Shown here piece by piece: positions 1 through 11,817 of a stretch of DNA of 64,000 bases; within the stretch, counting starts at the first letter, position 1, and every line of letters begins with the position of its first letter. The stretch spans positions 1 to 64,000 of the forward strand of contig JPHH03000069.1 in assembly GCA_000750105.3 (NCBI GenBank). Direction: 5' to 3'. The notes under the pieces were generated by a model. That model saw nothing but the letters and a program-made list of their open reading frames with translations, was not told where the DNA came from and did not search any database. The translations under genes and the position numbers were made by a program. This DNA is from Tolypocladium sp. Sup5 PDA-1 (taxonomy: Eukaryota; Ascomycota; Sordariomycetes; Hypocreales; Ophiocordycipitaceae).

Positions 1-3000
1 TCGCGGTCCTTAGCCTATAGCTTCTCGAAGTTAACTATAAGGTTAGCTATAATAGAAGAGTTAATAAAGATATAAAAAAGGAAGAAGTTAAAAGTATAAG
101 GAAAAGAAGAAGTATATTATTTATTAATAAGGCCTAGAGGAAGAAGGGGGGGGTATTATTAAGGTATAAATATAAAGAAAATACTTAGCGCTTTAATATT
201 AAATAAAGACTAGTAAATTATATACTTAGAAGTTATAGGGCTAGGAGAAAATTCTCTTTATATAATAAGTAAACGGTAAGAAGGGACTCCTACTATAGGA
301 GAAATAGCATAGGCTTTATACCTATACTTAATAAGGATATAAGAGATATAATATAAGCTAATAGAGAAGCTACTTAAAAATCTATAGTTATTATAGGAGA
401 AGCTATACGAAAACTTATATTAACTAGACCTAAGCTACTTAAGTATATATTAATTACCCTCGTTTTCGGGTAAAGATTAATAAGCTAGCTATAGGACTCC
501 CTAAGATAAGATAAGAGTAAGCTTATTTCTTAATAAATAGTATATACTTTATATCTTATAAATACTCTTCTTCTATAGCCGCTATTAAAGAGTTAAGTAC
601 TTTACCTTATAAATAGTATTTATAAACTACTTTAATCTCCCTCTTATATTACTCTATAAGCTTCCCTCCCTTATAATATTTAAAAGTATGCTATTTTATT
701 ATAAAAAACAAGCTTATTATTAATAAACTCTTTCTCCTTTTATTAATAACCTCTTATCTTAATAAGTAATTAATAATATTAAAGATTAACCTTTCCTCTT
801 AACTAACTTACTCTCCTTAACTATAATATTTAAAACTAACTCTTTACCTATTATTTTAAGTATAGTATTGCCTTATACTATGCCCGAACGATAGAGGTAT
901 AGTATAATATAGAGTATATTAACTTAGCGTAGTATAGCACCCTTCCTATAAATAAGGCTATTTTCTTTTATAAAAGCAAGCGTATACTAGATAGCTATAT
1001 AAGATACGTTATCCTAGAGGGAGGATAAGGGAGCTTTTATTAAGAAGATAAGCTAGAAGCTAGGGAGTTACTTACTATTTTATATAAGGTATAGCTTACC
1101 TTTATTATAGCGCGAGAATATTAGCTATATAACCCGCTTTAAATCGATAAGTATAAGATAAACTTTAATAATATATTATAAGCCTTTGCCTAGGTTAAAA
1201 AGTAATTAAGGTTTCTTAAAGATAAGCGTTAGGGTAATTATCTTATAGATATCTATTATTTTCTTATAAAAGCTAGTAATATAGAATAGATATCGAACTT
1301 TACTATAATCTTAATAATAAAGGCCCTTATAAGAGGGATCGAATATATTATAGTAATACTTAACGATATAATAATAATTATAATAGAAGATAATAATACT
1401 TTAACTTATATAAGTAATAAATAAGAATTAGATATCTTTTAGAAATGCCTTAGTTTAGATATAAAGGTTACTAATAGTAATAGGATATTTAATAAACCCC
1501 TTTATAATAGATAATATAAGTAGTACTTATATATAAGATTAATTAACTTTATAAAGAAAATAAGTAATAGATATTATTAAGGAAGCTTTATTTAGGATAG
1601 GAAGATAAGGAACCTTTTAATATCGGACTTTATAAAGTAAGGAAGGAAGGCTAGACTTATAATAATTATTAAGGTATAGTAATAGATCCTATATATAAAC
1701 GACTACCCCTATAACTTTATATACTTTCTAATACCTAAAAGTTTATAAAACTAATAATAGGAATATAGTTATATAGCTATAATAACCCTATAGTATTAAG
1801 TCTATAAAATAGTTAAGTTATAGCTATAAGATATAAATCTAGCTAAATATAGCTTTAGGATTTAAAAAGATATAACTTTCTTATAAGGCGAGGCTAACCT
1901 AGACTAGGAATAGCATTTCTAAGATTAGGTAATATATTATAAGGGCTAAGGAAAGGATAGCTATAATACTCTCCTTAACTAAATAATTAACTTCCTTAAA
2001 AGTATTATAGCTAACGAGCTCAGAATTAGAGGAGGAAACGAGTTCTAGCTTAGGTATAATAAGGGCGCTACCTTCTAGTATTTTAATAATACTAAGGTAT
2101 TACTTAAAGCCCTATACTTCCCTTTTCTCTAAAATACCTTACTTACTATAATTAAGGGTATATACTTATTCCCTAGGATATTAATAAATATAACTTATCC
2201 CTATAACTATATTATACTAGTAAGATATAGTTTAACTATAATAGTTAACCCCTTTTATTTTCTACCCTATAAGTAAGCCTAGCGCGAAAATATATAATAG
2301 TATTATACTCGGCCTTTAGTATATTCGTTCTCCCTTAATAAACTAGATATATATTAAATTCTATTAAGGATTAACCTTTTTATTATTAAGTACTTTCTTA
2401 TTAAGTAGTAATTAATACTTAATAATTAATAAAGTCCTTTAAGAGAATAAGGGTTTATTCTTAAAATCCTTTCTAATCTTCTTTAAAGATCTCTCTTTTT
2501 TCCTTAGAATATTCTTTAAGGAATTAATCCTATCTCGCTCTACCTTTATAATATATATTATCTAAGGTAAGTAAAATCTTTATATTATCTTTATAATACT
2601 TTTTCTTTACTCTCTTAAACGCTCTTTCTAAGTTATTAAGCTAGCTATCCTATTATTAGGGATTAGTAAGGTATTTAAGCTCTATAAGGTACTTTAGCTT
2701 AACCCTATTACTACTAGTACTATTTAACGAATTACTCGTATATTAGTAATAAATTTAGGTAAAAAGGGTAATATTATTACTATTACCTTATACTTAAGAG
2801 ATTTCGCTTTATAATTAGGATTCTTATTACTTTAACTATTTTAACTCTTTAAGATAATAAATTCAATCCTAAATCGCCTCTATATCTAGTATATCCTCTT
2901 AAGGGTTCGAGATATTAGCTCGAATAATATTTATAAGAGTAGATTTACTTTAGGTAAAATCGCCTTATTAACTAGAGGATTCTCCCTATTATATAGTTAC

Positions 3001-3650
3001 TTATATTACTATAATTTAGTAAGTATTCCTAGTTAGTATTATATTTCTAAGTAACTATTAATAAAAGCTTAAGAATTATAATACTAACTTAAATAAGTAT
3101 TTAATTATATAATAGATTAATTACCTATAAGGAGGTAGGATTATTAAGTAAGAGCACGAGTATATTTTATTATATATATAAGACTTAAGCTTACTAAGGT
3201 AATAATTCGCTACTAACTCGCGCTTAAGTTACTATAATTATTTACGTAACCTAGGTATTATTCTATTATACCTAACCTTATAGCCTAGCTCTTTATTATA
3301 GCCTAGCTTCCTAGTATTAATGCCCTTAAACCTTATAATTAATCTACTAAGAACCTTAATATATACTACCTTAGTTAAACCTATATATATATAAAAGGTA
3401 GGTTTTTATACTATAGTATACTTAGTATTATACTACTAACTTAATAACCTTATAAGATAATATAGTAAATATTTATGCTAAGTAGTTAGCTAGACGGGAT
3501 AGAGGGGGGGGTAGGAAATAAGGCACCTTGCTTATATTATAGTTAGTTGCCTAACTTAGGCGCTACTTAGGCATTACTTCAGCGCTACTTAGGTTAAAGC
3601 GGCGATAGCTTAGGAATATAACTAAGGAAGGAAATTCTAGATATCGAGAT
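1..3650. repeat. AT-rich RIP-degraded repeat block
   Basis: The sequence is dominated by TA, TTA and TAA/TAG strings, with stops in every frame and no open frame of 60 codons. Composition changes abruptly to ordinary fungal DNA near 3,650. This is the usual look of a transposon mutated by repeat-induced point mutation (C-to-T, raising TpA). No transposase, reverse transcriptase or gag motif can still be read, so the parent element is unknown. A 12-bp direct repeat (GCGCTACTTAGG at 3560-3571 and 3582-3593) lies at the right edge. RIP is inferred from composition, not measured. Confidence 0.8.
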
Positions 3651-4119
3651 TCGTGTTATATGTTAGGCTGTTATTCTGATTTAAGGTAAAGTGCGCTACG
3701 CTAGCTTATACCCGCCCTTCGAAGCACCGCTTATATTACGATAACAGGGCAACGAGCGCGTGCCTGATGCAGTCCTCGGAGTGCGCTATCTGCAGCATAC
3801 ACTTGTCCCATACGTGGTCGGGGAGGAATCTCGTTAATCTAAATTTTAGGTTTATTAATACTAATCCCGGCGGCTTCCGGTATTTTCTAGTATTTTACAC
3901 TAGCTATAAAGCGAGGGAGCTCGCGAAGTCATTGTAAGAAAAAAAACCCGTGAATCAGGCCGTAACCTATTGTAGGATCTGTATTTCGTAACTGGGATCT
4001 GCCTCGGCGGACGATACCAACCTGATAGGTACTATAGTAGCGAGTGACTGCTACTGCGCCGCCTCAAGTACACAGCCCTTTTCATGCTACCGAGCCCAAC
4101 TCAATATGTATGGCTGATC
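3651..4119. other. Intergenic, downstream of acyltransferase
   Basis: Normal-composition DNA between the AT-rich block and the 3' end of the minus-strand acyltransferase gene. I see no gene, RNA or clear repeat in it. Confidence 0.5.
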
Positions 4120-5232
4120 TCAGTAGCCCGCAGCAGTGTATACCAACGAGTACTGCCAAGCTGGGACTAGAAAAAAGAAGACAGCAGTAACCCATGTATA
4201 TCCAAATAGCCGCACCAATATGCTTCCCGGCCGGAGGCTCCCCCCCACGGTCTGTTTTGCGACCGTTTCAGCCAAACACACCGCATAGTTGGAAAGAAAG
4301 AACCGGAATTCCTGGGCCGCATTGGCACTTCCCATAGTAACCCAGTTTATTGTCGCGTGGCAAGCCGCGGACAACATGAACATCCAAAGCGCCCGCAGCG
4401 CCTTACCGATGGGACCTTGCCCTACGGATCGCAGTGGTCGATGTGTTTCAACGCAGCGGAGAAAGGACGAGGGGAGGTAGGCTTCGAACAGTGCAACGTG
4501 AAGCCGGTGCCAGAAGGCACCCCAGAAGCGCCGCAGCGAATATGCTTCGGCAAGGCTGCCATACAGCGCCGGCCACTCGTTTGGCTGGTCCCATCGCAAG
4601 AGACACACGAAGAAGATGGCTAGCAAGTCGTGCGAAACAGTAAGAACCGCATACGTGCTCCAGATCCAATGGACAGAAAATACTGCCCTCAAGTATACGT
4701 CGCTTTGCGTCATTGGGGGCCAGATTCCTTGATTGGTTGGCGCGAAGTGCCTGACGGTCATGTTGAGCCCGCGGAATATGCTTGAGACAAGTTTGGTGGC
4801 GAGGCGGTATATCACGCATAATATTATAGCGCGGCCGCCTCTAAAGAGAGCGAATGAGATGCGGCTAGTGCCTGTGTTCCCATGGATAAGGGGCAGCCTG
4901 CGAACGTTGCTCCAGACCCGGAAGACGGCTCGGAGTCGCTGGATGAAGGACGTGGATCCCAGTTGCATGACCTTTCCTTCTACGCAGAGTATCGATACTG
5001 TGTGTATAGCGCTGTAAAGGACAAAGGGGACTGTGATAGAGTAGTGAGGAACGTGTCTCACGAGACCTCCTAGGCAAATTGGAATGGCCACGCTGAGGAT
5101 ATGCAGAGTGTTCAACATCTGCCGCGTAAAGTCCGGTGCGCGCTGAACAGCGAGGTAGAAAAAGAAAGTTGCCAGAACAAACCCAGAGAGTAGGTGGGGA
5201 GCCATAATGACATGCATTCCGTGCGAGGACAT
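4120..5232 (-). CDS. Wax synthase/MBOAT-like membrane O-acyltransferase
   Basis: Predicted 370-aa polytopic membrane protein in one exon. Hydrophobic segments occur throughout (for example residues ~12-30, 45-60, 130-150, 190-212, 280-292). The motif LRRFWGAFWHR near residue 235 and a later conserved-looking His (CHATINW, ~292) match the wax-synthase-like acyltransferase family. In fungi this family includes acetyltransferases acting on terpenoids and meroterpenoids in the ER membrane. The substrate is not predictable here. The start is the first ATG of the open frame; the frame is open about 30 codons further upstream but without an ATG, so an upstream exon is possible. No biosynthetic core gene lies beside it, and it abuts the RIP block, so it may be an isolated or relocated accessory gene. 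I see no internal stop or frameshift. Confidence 0.75.
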   Translation of the reverse strand: MSSHGMHVIMAPHLLSGFVLATFFFYLAVQRAPDFTRQMLNTLHILSVAIPICLGGLVRHVPHYSITVPFVLYSAIHTVSILCVEGKVMQLGSTSFIQRLRAVFRVWSNVRRLPLIHGNTGTSRISFALFRGGRAIILCVIYRLATKLVSSIFRGLNMTVRHFAPTNQGIWPPMTQSDVYLRAVFSVHWIWSTYAVLTVSHDLLAIFFVCLLRWDQPNEWPALYGSLAEAYSLRRFWGAFWHRLHVALFEAYLPSSFLRCVETHRPLRSVGQGPIGKALRALWMFMLSAACHATINWVTMGSANAAQEFRFFLSNYAVCLAETVAKQTVGGSLRPGSILVRLFGYTWVTAVFFFLVPAWQYSLVYTAAGY

Positions 5233-6021
5233 ATCAAAGAGTCTGAGATGTGTGGGATGTTGGCTCTTCTCTGATCGTAGTGCAAGCGGTTTTAATAGCT
5301 CAAAGTTGTCGCTGCTCAACAATTATTTCGCAGAGACTATTGGCATAATAAGACGATCCGTACAGTCCCGGTAGCGTTTCATATCGTCTTGAGAGTGTTT
5401 GCCGTTGCCCTTGGGGCTCTTGTCTCTGGCAGCTAGTGATTAATGATCGCGTCGTCGAAAAGTGGATGTTCTTGTAACCCCAAGCCATGCCATGGCGGTG
5501 CGCTACGCGTATTACCGGGGCTATATATATAGTATTAATAGCTTTAATTAAATTACACCATTAATATACTTCCGCCAATATATATATACCGCACCTACAG
5601 CGTAGGGAATGCGCGCGATAAATTGTAATAGCGCAGTTCGCTTCTAAATGGGGTTTGGCTCGCCATGCGCGGTTTAATTCTCGCCGTGCGTGTTTCACGC
5701 CCTTATAATAGACTGAGAGGGAGTTTATGAGATAGTATGCCCTTGGTCGCGATTATTTGCGCTCGGCCACCGGGGGTGCATGAGGGATATACAACCCACA
5801 AGGATTACAAAGATCAAAATGACACAAGCCCCTCAGCATGCTTTTATGGCTATAATCGACATAATATTCATAAGAATTACCTATAAAGGCAATAGCGTTT
5901 GTATTGTTTTGACCTTTGCATGTAACACGCTGTACCGCCATTATCTCGTCGTCTTATACCTCAAAAAGTCACTTCTTCCCTAAGACACTAATTAGTTCAA
6001 AGACAGCGTAAACTCGACAAA
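5233..6021. other. Intergenic with small AT-rich patch
   Basis: Contains the putative promoter of the acyltransferase and of the small plus-strand gene at 6022. An AT-rich tract at about 5518-5590 (TATATA runs) resembles the RIP block on a small scale. No convincing coding sequence. Confidence 0.5.
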
Positions 6022-6525
6022 ATGCCTTTTATGCTCATAGTCGAGGTCGCCGCCCTCACTGGCGTGGGGTTTGCAATCGGTGGCACCGTCGGCGGCTTGT
6101 GTGCTGGGCATAAGGAACGAAAGGGTTGCCCTGGGAAGCGCGACATACTTGGCACGGAGTCTGTCCCGCGCGTCAATTTTGAGCGCGCCGACGTGGGGCC
6201 CTGTAATGTTCCCAGGTATAACTTCGACCAGTGTGGCGATCAAGTCGAGTCACAGAGCGTGCGAATTACCAGCTCGATTCCCTCGACCGGTGGTGAGTGG
6301 CCCCTTGCGTAAGGAAATCGTTTATCATAGAACCTAATAGCGATACTAGTGGCTCAGTTTGACCATGTACCCCCTGCTTGCATGAACCTCGCCGGCGTCC
6401 TGGTGGGCTCCTGCGGCGGCGGCGGCGTCCGTCCAACTCCTTGCGGCTCGGCCTGCCTGCAGTACACCGGGCTGTCGGACGCCCAGATGCGAGAACTATC
6501 TAGCGTGCTCAACACGGGGACATAG
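6022..6525 (+). CDS. Small eight-cysteine protein, probably secreted
   Basis: Two exons (6022-6292 and 6350-6525) join in phase across a 57-nt intron with GTGAGT donor, CTAAT branch-like site and TAG acceptor, giving 148 aa. The first ~25 residues are hydrophobic and could be a signal peptide or membrane anchor. The product has eight Cys spread over its length, a Gly-rich stretch (GSCGGGG) and a C-terminal PCGSACLQYTGLS segment. The start ATG has A at -3. I do not recognise a named domain; size and cysteine number fit fungal small secreted proteins, but function is unknown. The clean splice and continued open frame after the intron are the main evidence that the gene is real. Confidence 0.6.
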
Positions 6526-7487
6526 TGCCAGCTGGAATGATTTGCTGAACGCACTTCTGCCTTGGGTGGAATGTTGTTGCTTGGTTGGCATGCCATGAGC
6601 GTGAAGGTCTGGCTGCCCTACAAAGCGTGCTTGTCGCCGCATATCACGGCTCACGTTTACACCAAGGCCTATGAAACTAAACAGGGGAACCAATTTCATT
6701 TATCGCAAATCCCTGCTATTAGGTCTAGCCTGCCACTTCCTTGGGAGTGGAATCTGTGTTTCTTTGAAGAACTTTGCTGGTTTGGGACCTTGGTAACAAT
6801 AAAAAAAAAGTCTTGGTATTCGGATACAAGGAGAGTTCCATTTACGCTGGAGCCCACCCATCTCCCTGCCGCTAAGCCGCGCCACTAAAATGCAGTGTAT
6901 GAGAGCATGGAACGAAGAAGAGCTGCCCAACATGCGTTCTTGCGTGCCTCCTTAGGTGCCTCGTTATGAGGCTCGTGATCCCCTTGAGTCTCGCCGTGAG
7001 CCTCGTCGCGAGCCCTGTTCTGCGAGTTGTATGGCAGGGATAACCCATTCTACTTGCGTGCTCGTAGAGGCCTACTATGACGTGGTAGCTCCCGCCCTGG
7101 CCCGCCCTCGTGAGCCCGAGCCCCGTTATCTCTTATTAACTCGGGATGCCTGTTGTTGTCTAGTCGTCTTCTATTCTTTAAAAGTAACATCTTCCCTACC
7201 GTGGCAAGGGCGTTGGTGTGCTGATTGCGCATTAGTAATCATTTTTCTATCAGTCAATGGTCACGGTTGTTGGTTCTTCTTCCAGCTGTTGGCCATAGCA
7301 ATAATCAACAAGGTGTTAGAAACATGTGATTTGCGTCATTTCCCCGCTCGAGTGAGAAAGCTTTCCTCCATTTCTCCTTCGTAAACTGCGCGTCGCTTCC
7401 TGCTTCTCTACAGGTGGACACGGACCCCTTGGTGACCCACGACTCGATTTTAGGGTGTCCCGACTCCGGGTGTCGTTAGCTTCAAGC
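6526..7487. other. Intergenic with CTCG/CGAG-rich inverted motifs
   Basis: No supported gene. Around 6950-7030 there is a run of short CTCG/CGAG modules, including GCCTC-gttat-GAGGC, which gives a low-complexity open frame on the plus strand rich in Arg, Glu and Pro. This looks repeat-derived rather than coding. The remainder is upstream sequence of the 2EXR gene at 7488. Confidence 0.45.
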
Positions 7488-8571
7488 ATGGCAGCCGTGC
7501 GTGCCTTGTCCAACGGCGAGGTCCCGACCAATGAAGCCACCCTCACCAGTGCAATCCAGGAGATTGTCAACGCTGCGGTCAAGAAGGAGCTGAGCGATGT
7601 CAGGAAGGAGCTATGTGCTGTCAAGACGGAGTTGAGTGATGCCAAAGAGCAGTTGAGGAACCTCCAGGACGAGACTAGTGGGGTCAAGGAAGAGCTGAAC
7701 GGCATCAAGAACAAGCAAACGGGTAAGCAAAGCAATTTTCCCGCAGACCGTTGACTTGTACTGCCACTACGGAACTCTCCTTGTCTCCAAACGCAGCCAT
7801 TGTCTTTAATGCTAAAGCTAATACCTCTTAGCGGGCGTGTTCAAGCCTCGATCGAGAATGTCCAGCTGGAAGTTTCCCCAGTTCACCCGTCTGCCCGCCG
7901 AAGTCCGCGTCAAGATTTGGAGGATGGCTGCCCATGGTGGCCGGATCTTTGAGCCCTGCCTCGAGACATTTTACCCCGGTATCATCAATCAGGATCCTCC
8001 GATCATCAAACTCGCACGGAAACACAAGCCCCCTGCTTTGCTGGGAGTATGTCGCGAGTCGCGCCATGCCCTTGAAGCGGTCGGTGGCTTCGAGTTTGGC
8101 ATCTTCGGCAACACCCGTCGAGGATGCTGGGTCAATTATGCTCGTGATACGGTCCTTGTCCATTCTGATATGGTCGATCATCTACGCCATATGAATCTCT
8201 GGCGTGTGCAGAATCTCGCTTTTTCGAACGCACAGTTCAAGACAGAAGAAATGTGCATACAAATCCTGGACAATGCTCTTCATTGTGTGCCTCAATTGCG
8301 AACTATTTTGTTCATGTTCTGCAGTCAAACGGCTCAGGATAGCCACGCACTCTTTCTAATGAGTTCAGCGAGGTTTCGCAAACTGAAGGACGAAGACTTG
8401 GTTGGCTATTACGAGTTTGACGCCAGCAGAGGCCTTCCACATGGTCCAGTCGAGTGGCGTGATCTCCGCCAAGCCGTATGCGAGATCTGGGCGGAGACTT
8501 TACTTCGGCCAGGCAGGAATGCTACTGCGATGCCTCGGCTTGCTGGGGTAGATGCAATGCTAAGGTATTAA
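7488..8571 (+). CDS. Coiled-coil plus 2EXR-domain protein
   Basis: Exons 7488-7722 and 7832-8571 join in phase (109-nt intron, GTAAGC donor, CTAAT branch-like site, TTAG acceptor), giving 324 aa. Residues ~30-78 form a charged Leu-rich heptad-like segment with repeated K-E-L and V-K units, predicted coiled coil. It is followed by the fungal 2EXR signature: FPQFTRLPAEVRVKIWRMA, then PALLGVCRESRHAL. 2EXR proteins are abundant in filamentous ascomycetes and mostly uncharacterised; the domain resembles an F-box-like N-terminus. The attached coiled coil suggests oligomerisation or a protein partner. An alternative model starts at an ATG inside exon 2 and lacks the coiled coil. Stop is TAA at 8569-8571. 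Confidence 0.72.
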
Positions 8572-10155
8572 AAGGCCCCCGCTGGTATGCTAGCCAGAAG
8601 AAGAGAGTGCAGGTACAGGAGCGCAGTCGCAATTGAATACACTCTCGTGCTGCGACATACCGCTTTAGCTTAGTATGGAGACACTGGAACTAGAGTGTTA
8701 GCGAGAATTGTGAGGTACATTTTGCATGAAACAGCCTGATCGCGACGCGAAGCGTGATCTGCTCCGAAGGGGAGACTTGCTACAGATGTAGTACGGCCCT
8801 CGACAGACGCATGGCAACAAGAAGGCAAGACCTCAAGTACAACATCAAACAGAGCCCTCGATAAGGCGACCGGGTAACATTGATAGCCAATGATTGGAAC
8901 TCCAAATGGCGCAGTTCTGGGTACCCTCGTCTACTTGACACCGGCCAAGTAAGCTATTAGATGACGCCAACTCAGAGGTAAGCCGAATGCAGTCCGTGAG
9001 AACCATATCCTGGTTGTTTTATTGAGATTTGTGAAGCGGTGGAAACAGAAATTCGAGAGATGGGAATTAGCAGCGGCGTCAGATGACAACAGGTGCATTC
9101 TACAGTCACATCGTCTTCGTTGGCTGTGAGCGAACGGCCAAGCATCATCTTCTGCTCTCTATAGGCCAAAGTTGTTGGCCGTGACTCCTGCCAACTTAAA
9201 CCGAGGAGCTTGACAAGTTCTTGTTGCAACGGAAGGCCTCCAAACATCTGCTCGCCTGACCTAACATACAAACCTCGACAGCTCCACAAGTCTCAGTTCG
9301 TCTGTCAAGTCTCAATCCATCGGCACGACCTTTGCCGTTGCTGTGTATCCACCAACCACGTAGCCAGGAGAACACGACGACTGCGACTGTGGGACGGATG
9401 ACGCGAATTTGAGTCACAGTGCAACACCCCGCTGTGGCTTATGCTCAAGTGTAACGGGACGACCCTATCACGTCGAGCTTGGCAGTCCCTTGACGGAGTA
9501 CAGCAAAATACAAATCCCGAACTACGATCTAGCCAGTCTGCTGATTGTGACCGCTGTGCTGCCAGGTACAGGCCCTTACAGCTCATCACGGAGTAGTCAG
9601 CAACCAAGGTTCGTGCTAGCCATCGTACCTGAATCCACAAGTGTCCGGAAACTTCCCGATATCTCCCAGGAACTTTGACACTGACAATCACCAAAGATGG
9701 TCCAGAAATCACGAAATGTGCGGAAAACAGATGCGGATGAACGGTGTGACCGTGGAACCCCGCAGAGCCCGCCTATGAGTTCAAGCCACGCATGCGTGTT
9801 CCGCACGTACCCCTGCGCAGTCGCGATGATCATCGCGATCTAGAAGCCGACGCCAATGTTCCCCGCGACTTAGAGGCGATGCGACCTGCCGTTTCTGCAA
9901 TAGCTAAGGATAAGCTTCTTATTAGCTTCCCTTTCCGTGCCGCCGCGTGGAGGAGCTTAAAAGTACTGCAATCTGTGCACCGAGCATTGGCCCCAGTGCC
10001 GGCTGGTGTCGTACGCGTGGCATAACATTGCCGCATGGCTATTTAAACCGTCGCGTGGAAGCTCTGATCAGGGCCGGTGTTGTTGTTCCTCAAAGTCAAA
10101 TTGGACATTCGAGCCTTGCCGCATACCTAGGGGGTTTAACCACCTGTCTGCCACC
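8572..10155. other. Long intergenic region upstream of aminopeptidase
   Basis: About 1.6 kb without a gene I can support. Several 60-135 codon frames exist on both strands but have no recognisable motif, lack splice support and overlap one another. The right end is the aminopeptidase promoter. Confidence 0.45.
10040..10047 (+). promoter_or_regulatory. TATA-like box
   Basis: TATTTAAA lies 109 bp upstream of the M28 aminopeptidase ATG. Position and sequence fit a fungal TATA element; no transcript data. Confidence 0.35.
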
Positions 10156-11817
10156 ATGAGGGTCCTCCACAGCGCCTTCGCCGCGGCATTGCTTGCTGCC
10201 GGGGTCCTCGGCACCACGCCGCTCACGCCCGAGCGAGTAGCTGACGACATCAAAGTGCAAGAGTTCGTTGTTGCCTCTTCGCCCAGGGCGAGATCTCCAC
10301 GTCGCGATTACTGACCATTGTACAGGCTAAAGAACGTACTTTGGCACTTGAACAAGATTGCTCGCGACAATGGAGGAAACCGCGCGTTCGGCCTACCCGG
10401 CTTCAACGCGTCCATGGACTTTATCCTTGAGCGCGCAGAAAAACGTTTCGGCAAACAAATGAATACCTTCGTTCAACCTTTTACTCACCTCTTTCAGACC
10501 ACGAACGAGATTTCGCTCACTGGTCCAGACGGGAAAAAGGTAGGGGTTGTTTCGCTGATGTACAACACCGCGACGCCTTTACCCAAGGGAGTCACTGCGC
10601 CGCTTATCGACACGCCTGTTGATGATGCGCGCGGATCTGCCTGCTTCGAAGATCAATGGAAAGGAATTGACGCGACCGGAAAGATTGCCCTTATTAAACG
10701 CGGTACCTGTGCAATTTCCGACAAGGTCAAACTCGCCAAACAACATGGCGCATTGGCCGTCGTCCTTTATCACCAGACCTCTGGCGCTATATCCGGAGCG
10801 ACTCTCGGTGCCGACAACATCGGCAAGATAGTTCCCGTTGGCGTTGTTCACCTGGAAGACGGCCAGGGATGGAGCAAGCGCCTGGCCTCGGGAGAGAATC
10901 TTCAGGTTACCTTGCTCGTTGACTCGATTGCTGAGGAGAGGCCGAGCTGGAATATCATCTCAGAAACGAAGGAGGGAGACCCGAACAATGTTGTCATGCT
11001 AGGCGCTCACCTGGACAGCGTCCAGCCGGGCCCTGGCGTGAACGATGATGGCAGTGGCACAGCCGCGCTGCTTGAAATTATGGGTTCTTTCAAGCAATAC
11101 AGGGGCTTCAAAAACAAGGTCCGCTTCGCCTGGTGGGGAGCAGAAGAGTAAGAGTCCTCTGCCATGAGACGATTGGATTCACTGCTAATCGTGGTCCTAG
11201 GAGCGGCTTGATCGGCTCTCTCTATTACACCTCGCAGCTATCCGAAGCGGAGGCAGATAAGATTCGATTCTACTTCAACTACGACATGATAGGCAGCCCG
11301 AAACCGCAATTTGCCGTTTATGCCAATAATGATGCCCATAAAGTTGGTGGAGCCATGCTCTTCGACTATCTTGAGTCAAATCTCAAGTCAAACGGCGCAA
11401 AGCCTTTCTACGGGTAGTCCCCAACTCCCTAGGTCGCTCCCGTCAGATGGTGATAGACACTGACACCCAAGCAGCAAGTTTGGGAGTTCGTCCGACTACG
11501 TTGGCTTCCTTCAACTAGGGATCCCTAGCAGTGGTTTATTCACAGGCGCCGGAGAACCATTTGATGCCTGCTACCACCAAGCTTGCGACGACATTCACAA
11601 CATTGACTGGAACGCCATCGAGGTGAATGCCAAGGCTGCCGGCTATGCAGCCGCGCATTTTGCTCTGAGCTTGGACGGGGTCCCGCCCAGGAACAAGACG
11701 ACAGCCAACCCAAGGAATAGAAGGGAAATGCTGAGAAGCTTTGATGAGTGGTCTAGCACAGCCAAGGTTGTCGAGAAGCAACACAGTTGTGGCGACAGTG
11801 GCAGCAATGTTGTTTAA
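10156..11817 (+). CDS. Secreted M28 family aminopeptidase with PA domain
   Basis: Four exons (10156-10262, 10326-11147, 11201-11413, 11475-11817) give 494 aa with consistent phases. The N-terminus is a good signal peptide (about 18 residues, AAALLAAGVLG core). A protease-associated domain (CFEDQWKGIDATGKIALIKRG) precedes the zinc peptidase domain. All metal and catalytic residues of M28 are visible: GAHLDSV (His), NDDGSGTAALLE (Asp), WWGAEE (Glu-Glu), NYDMIGS (Asp) and HQACDDIHN (His). Length and architecture match fungal secreted leucine aminopeptidase/aminopeptidase Y, which removes N-terminal residues from peptides outside the cell or in the vacuole. Intron 1 uses an unusual GTTCGT donor, but it is the only choice that keeps phase with the clear TACAG acceptor. 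The start has CCACC before ATG. Confidence 0.9.

Noticed and set aside
6956..7384. 142-codon plus-strand frame rich in Arg/Glu/Pro
   Set aside because: It simply translates short CTCG/CGAG inverted modules and begins without ATG; repeat-derived.
8972..9712. Overlapping minus-strand frames of 73-135 codons
   Set aside because: No motif, different frames overlapping one another, no consistent splice model.
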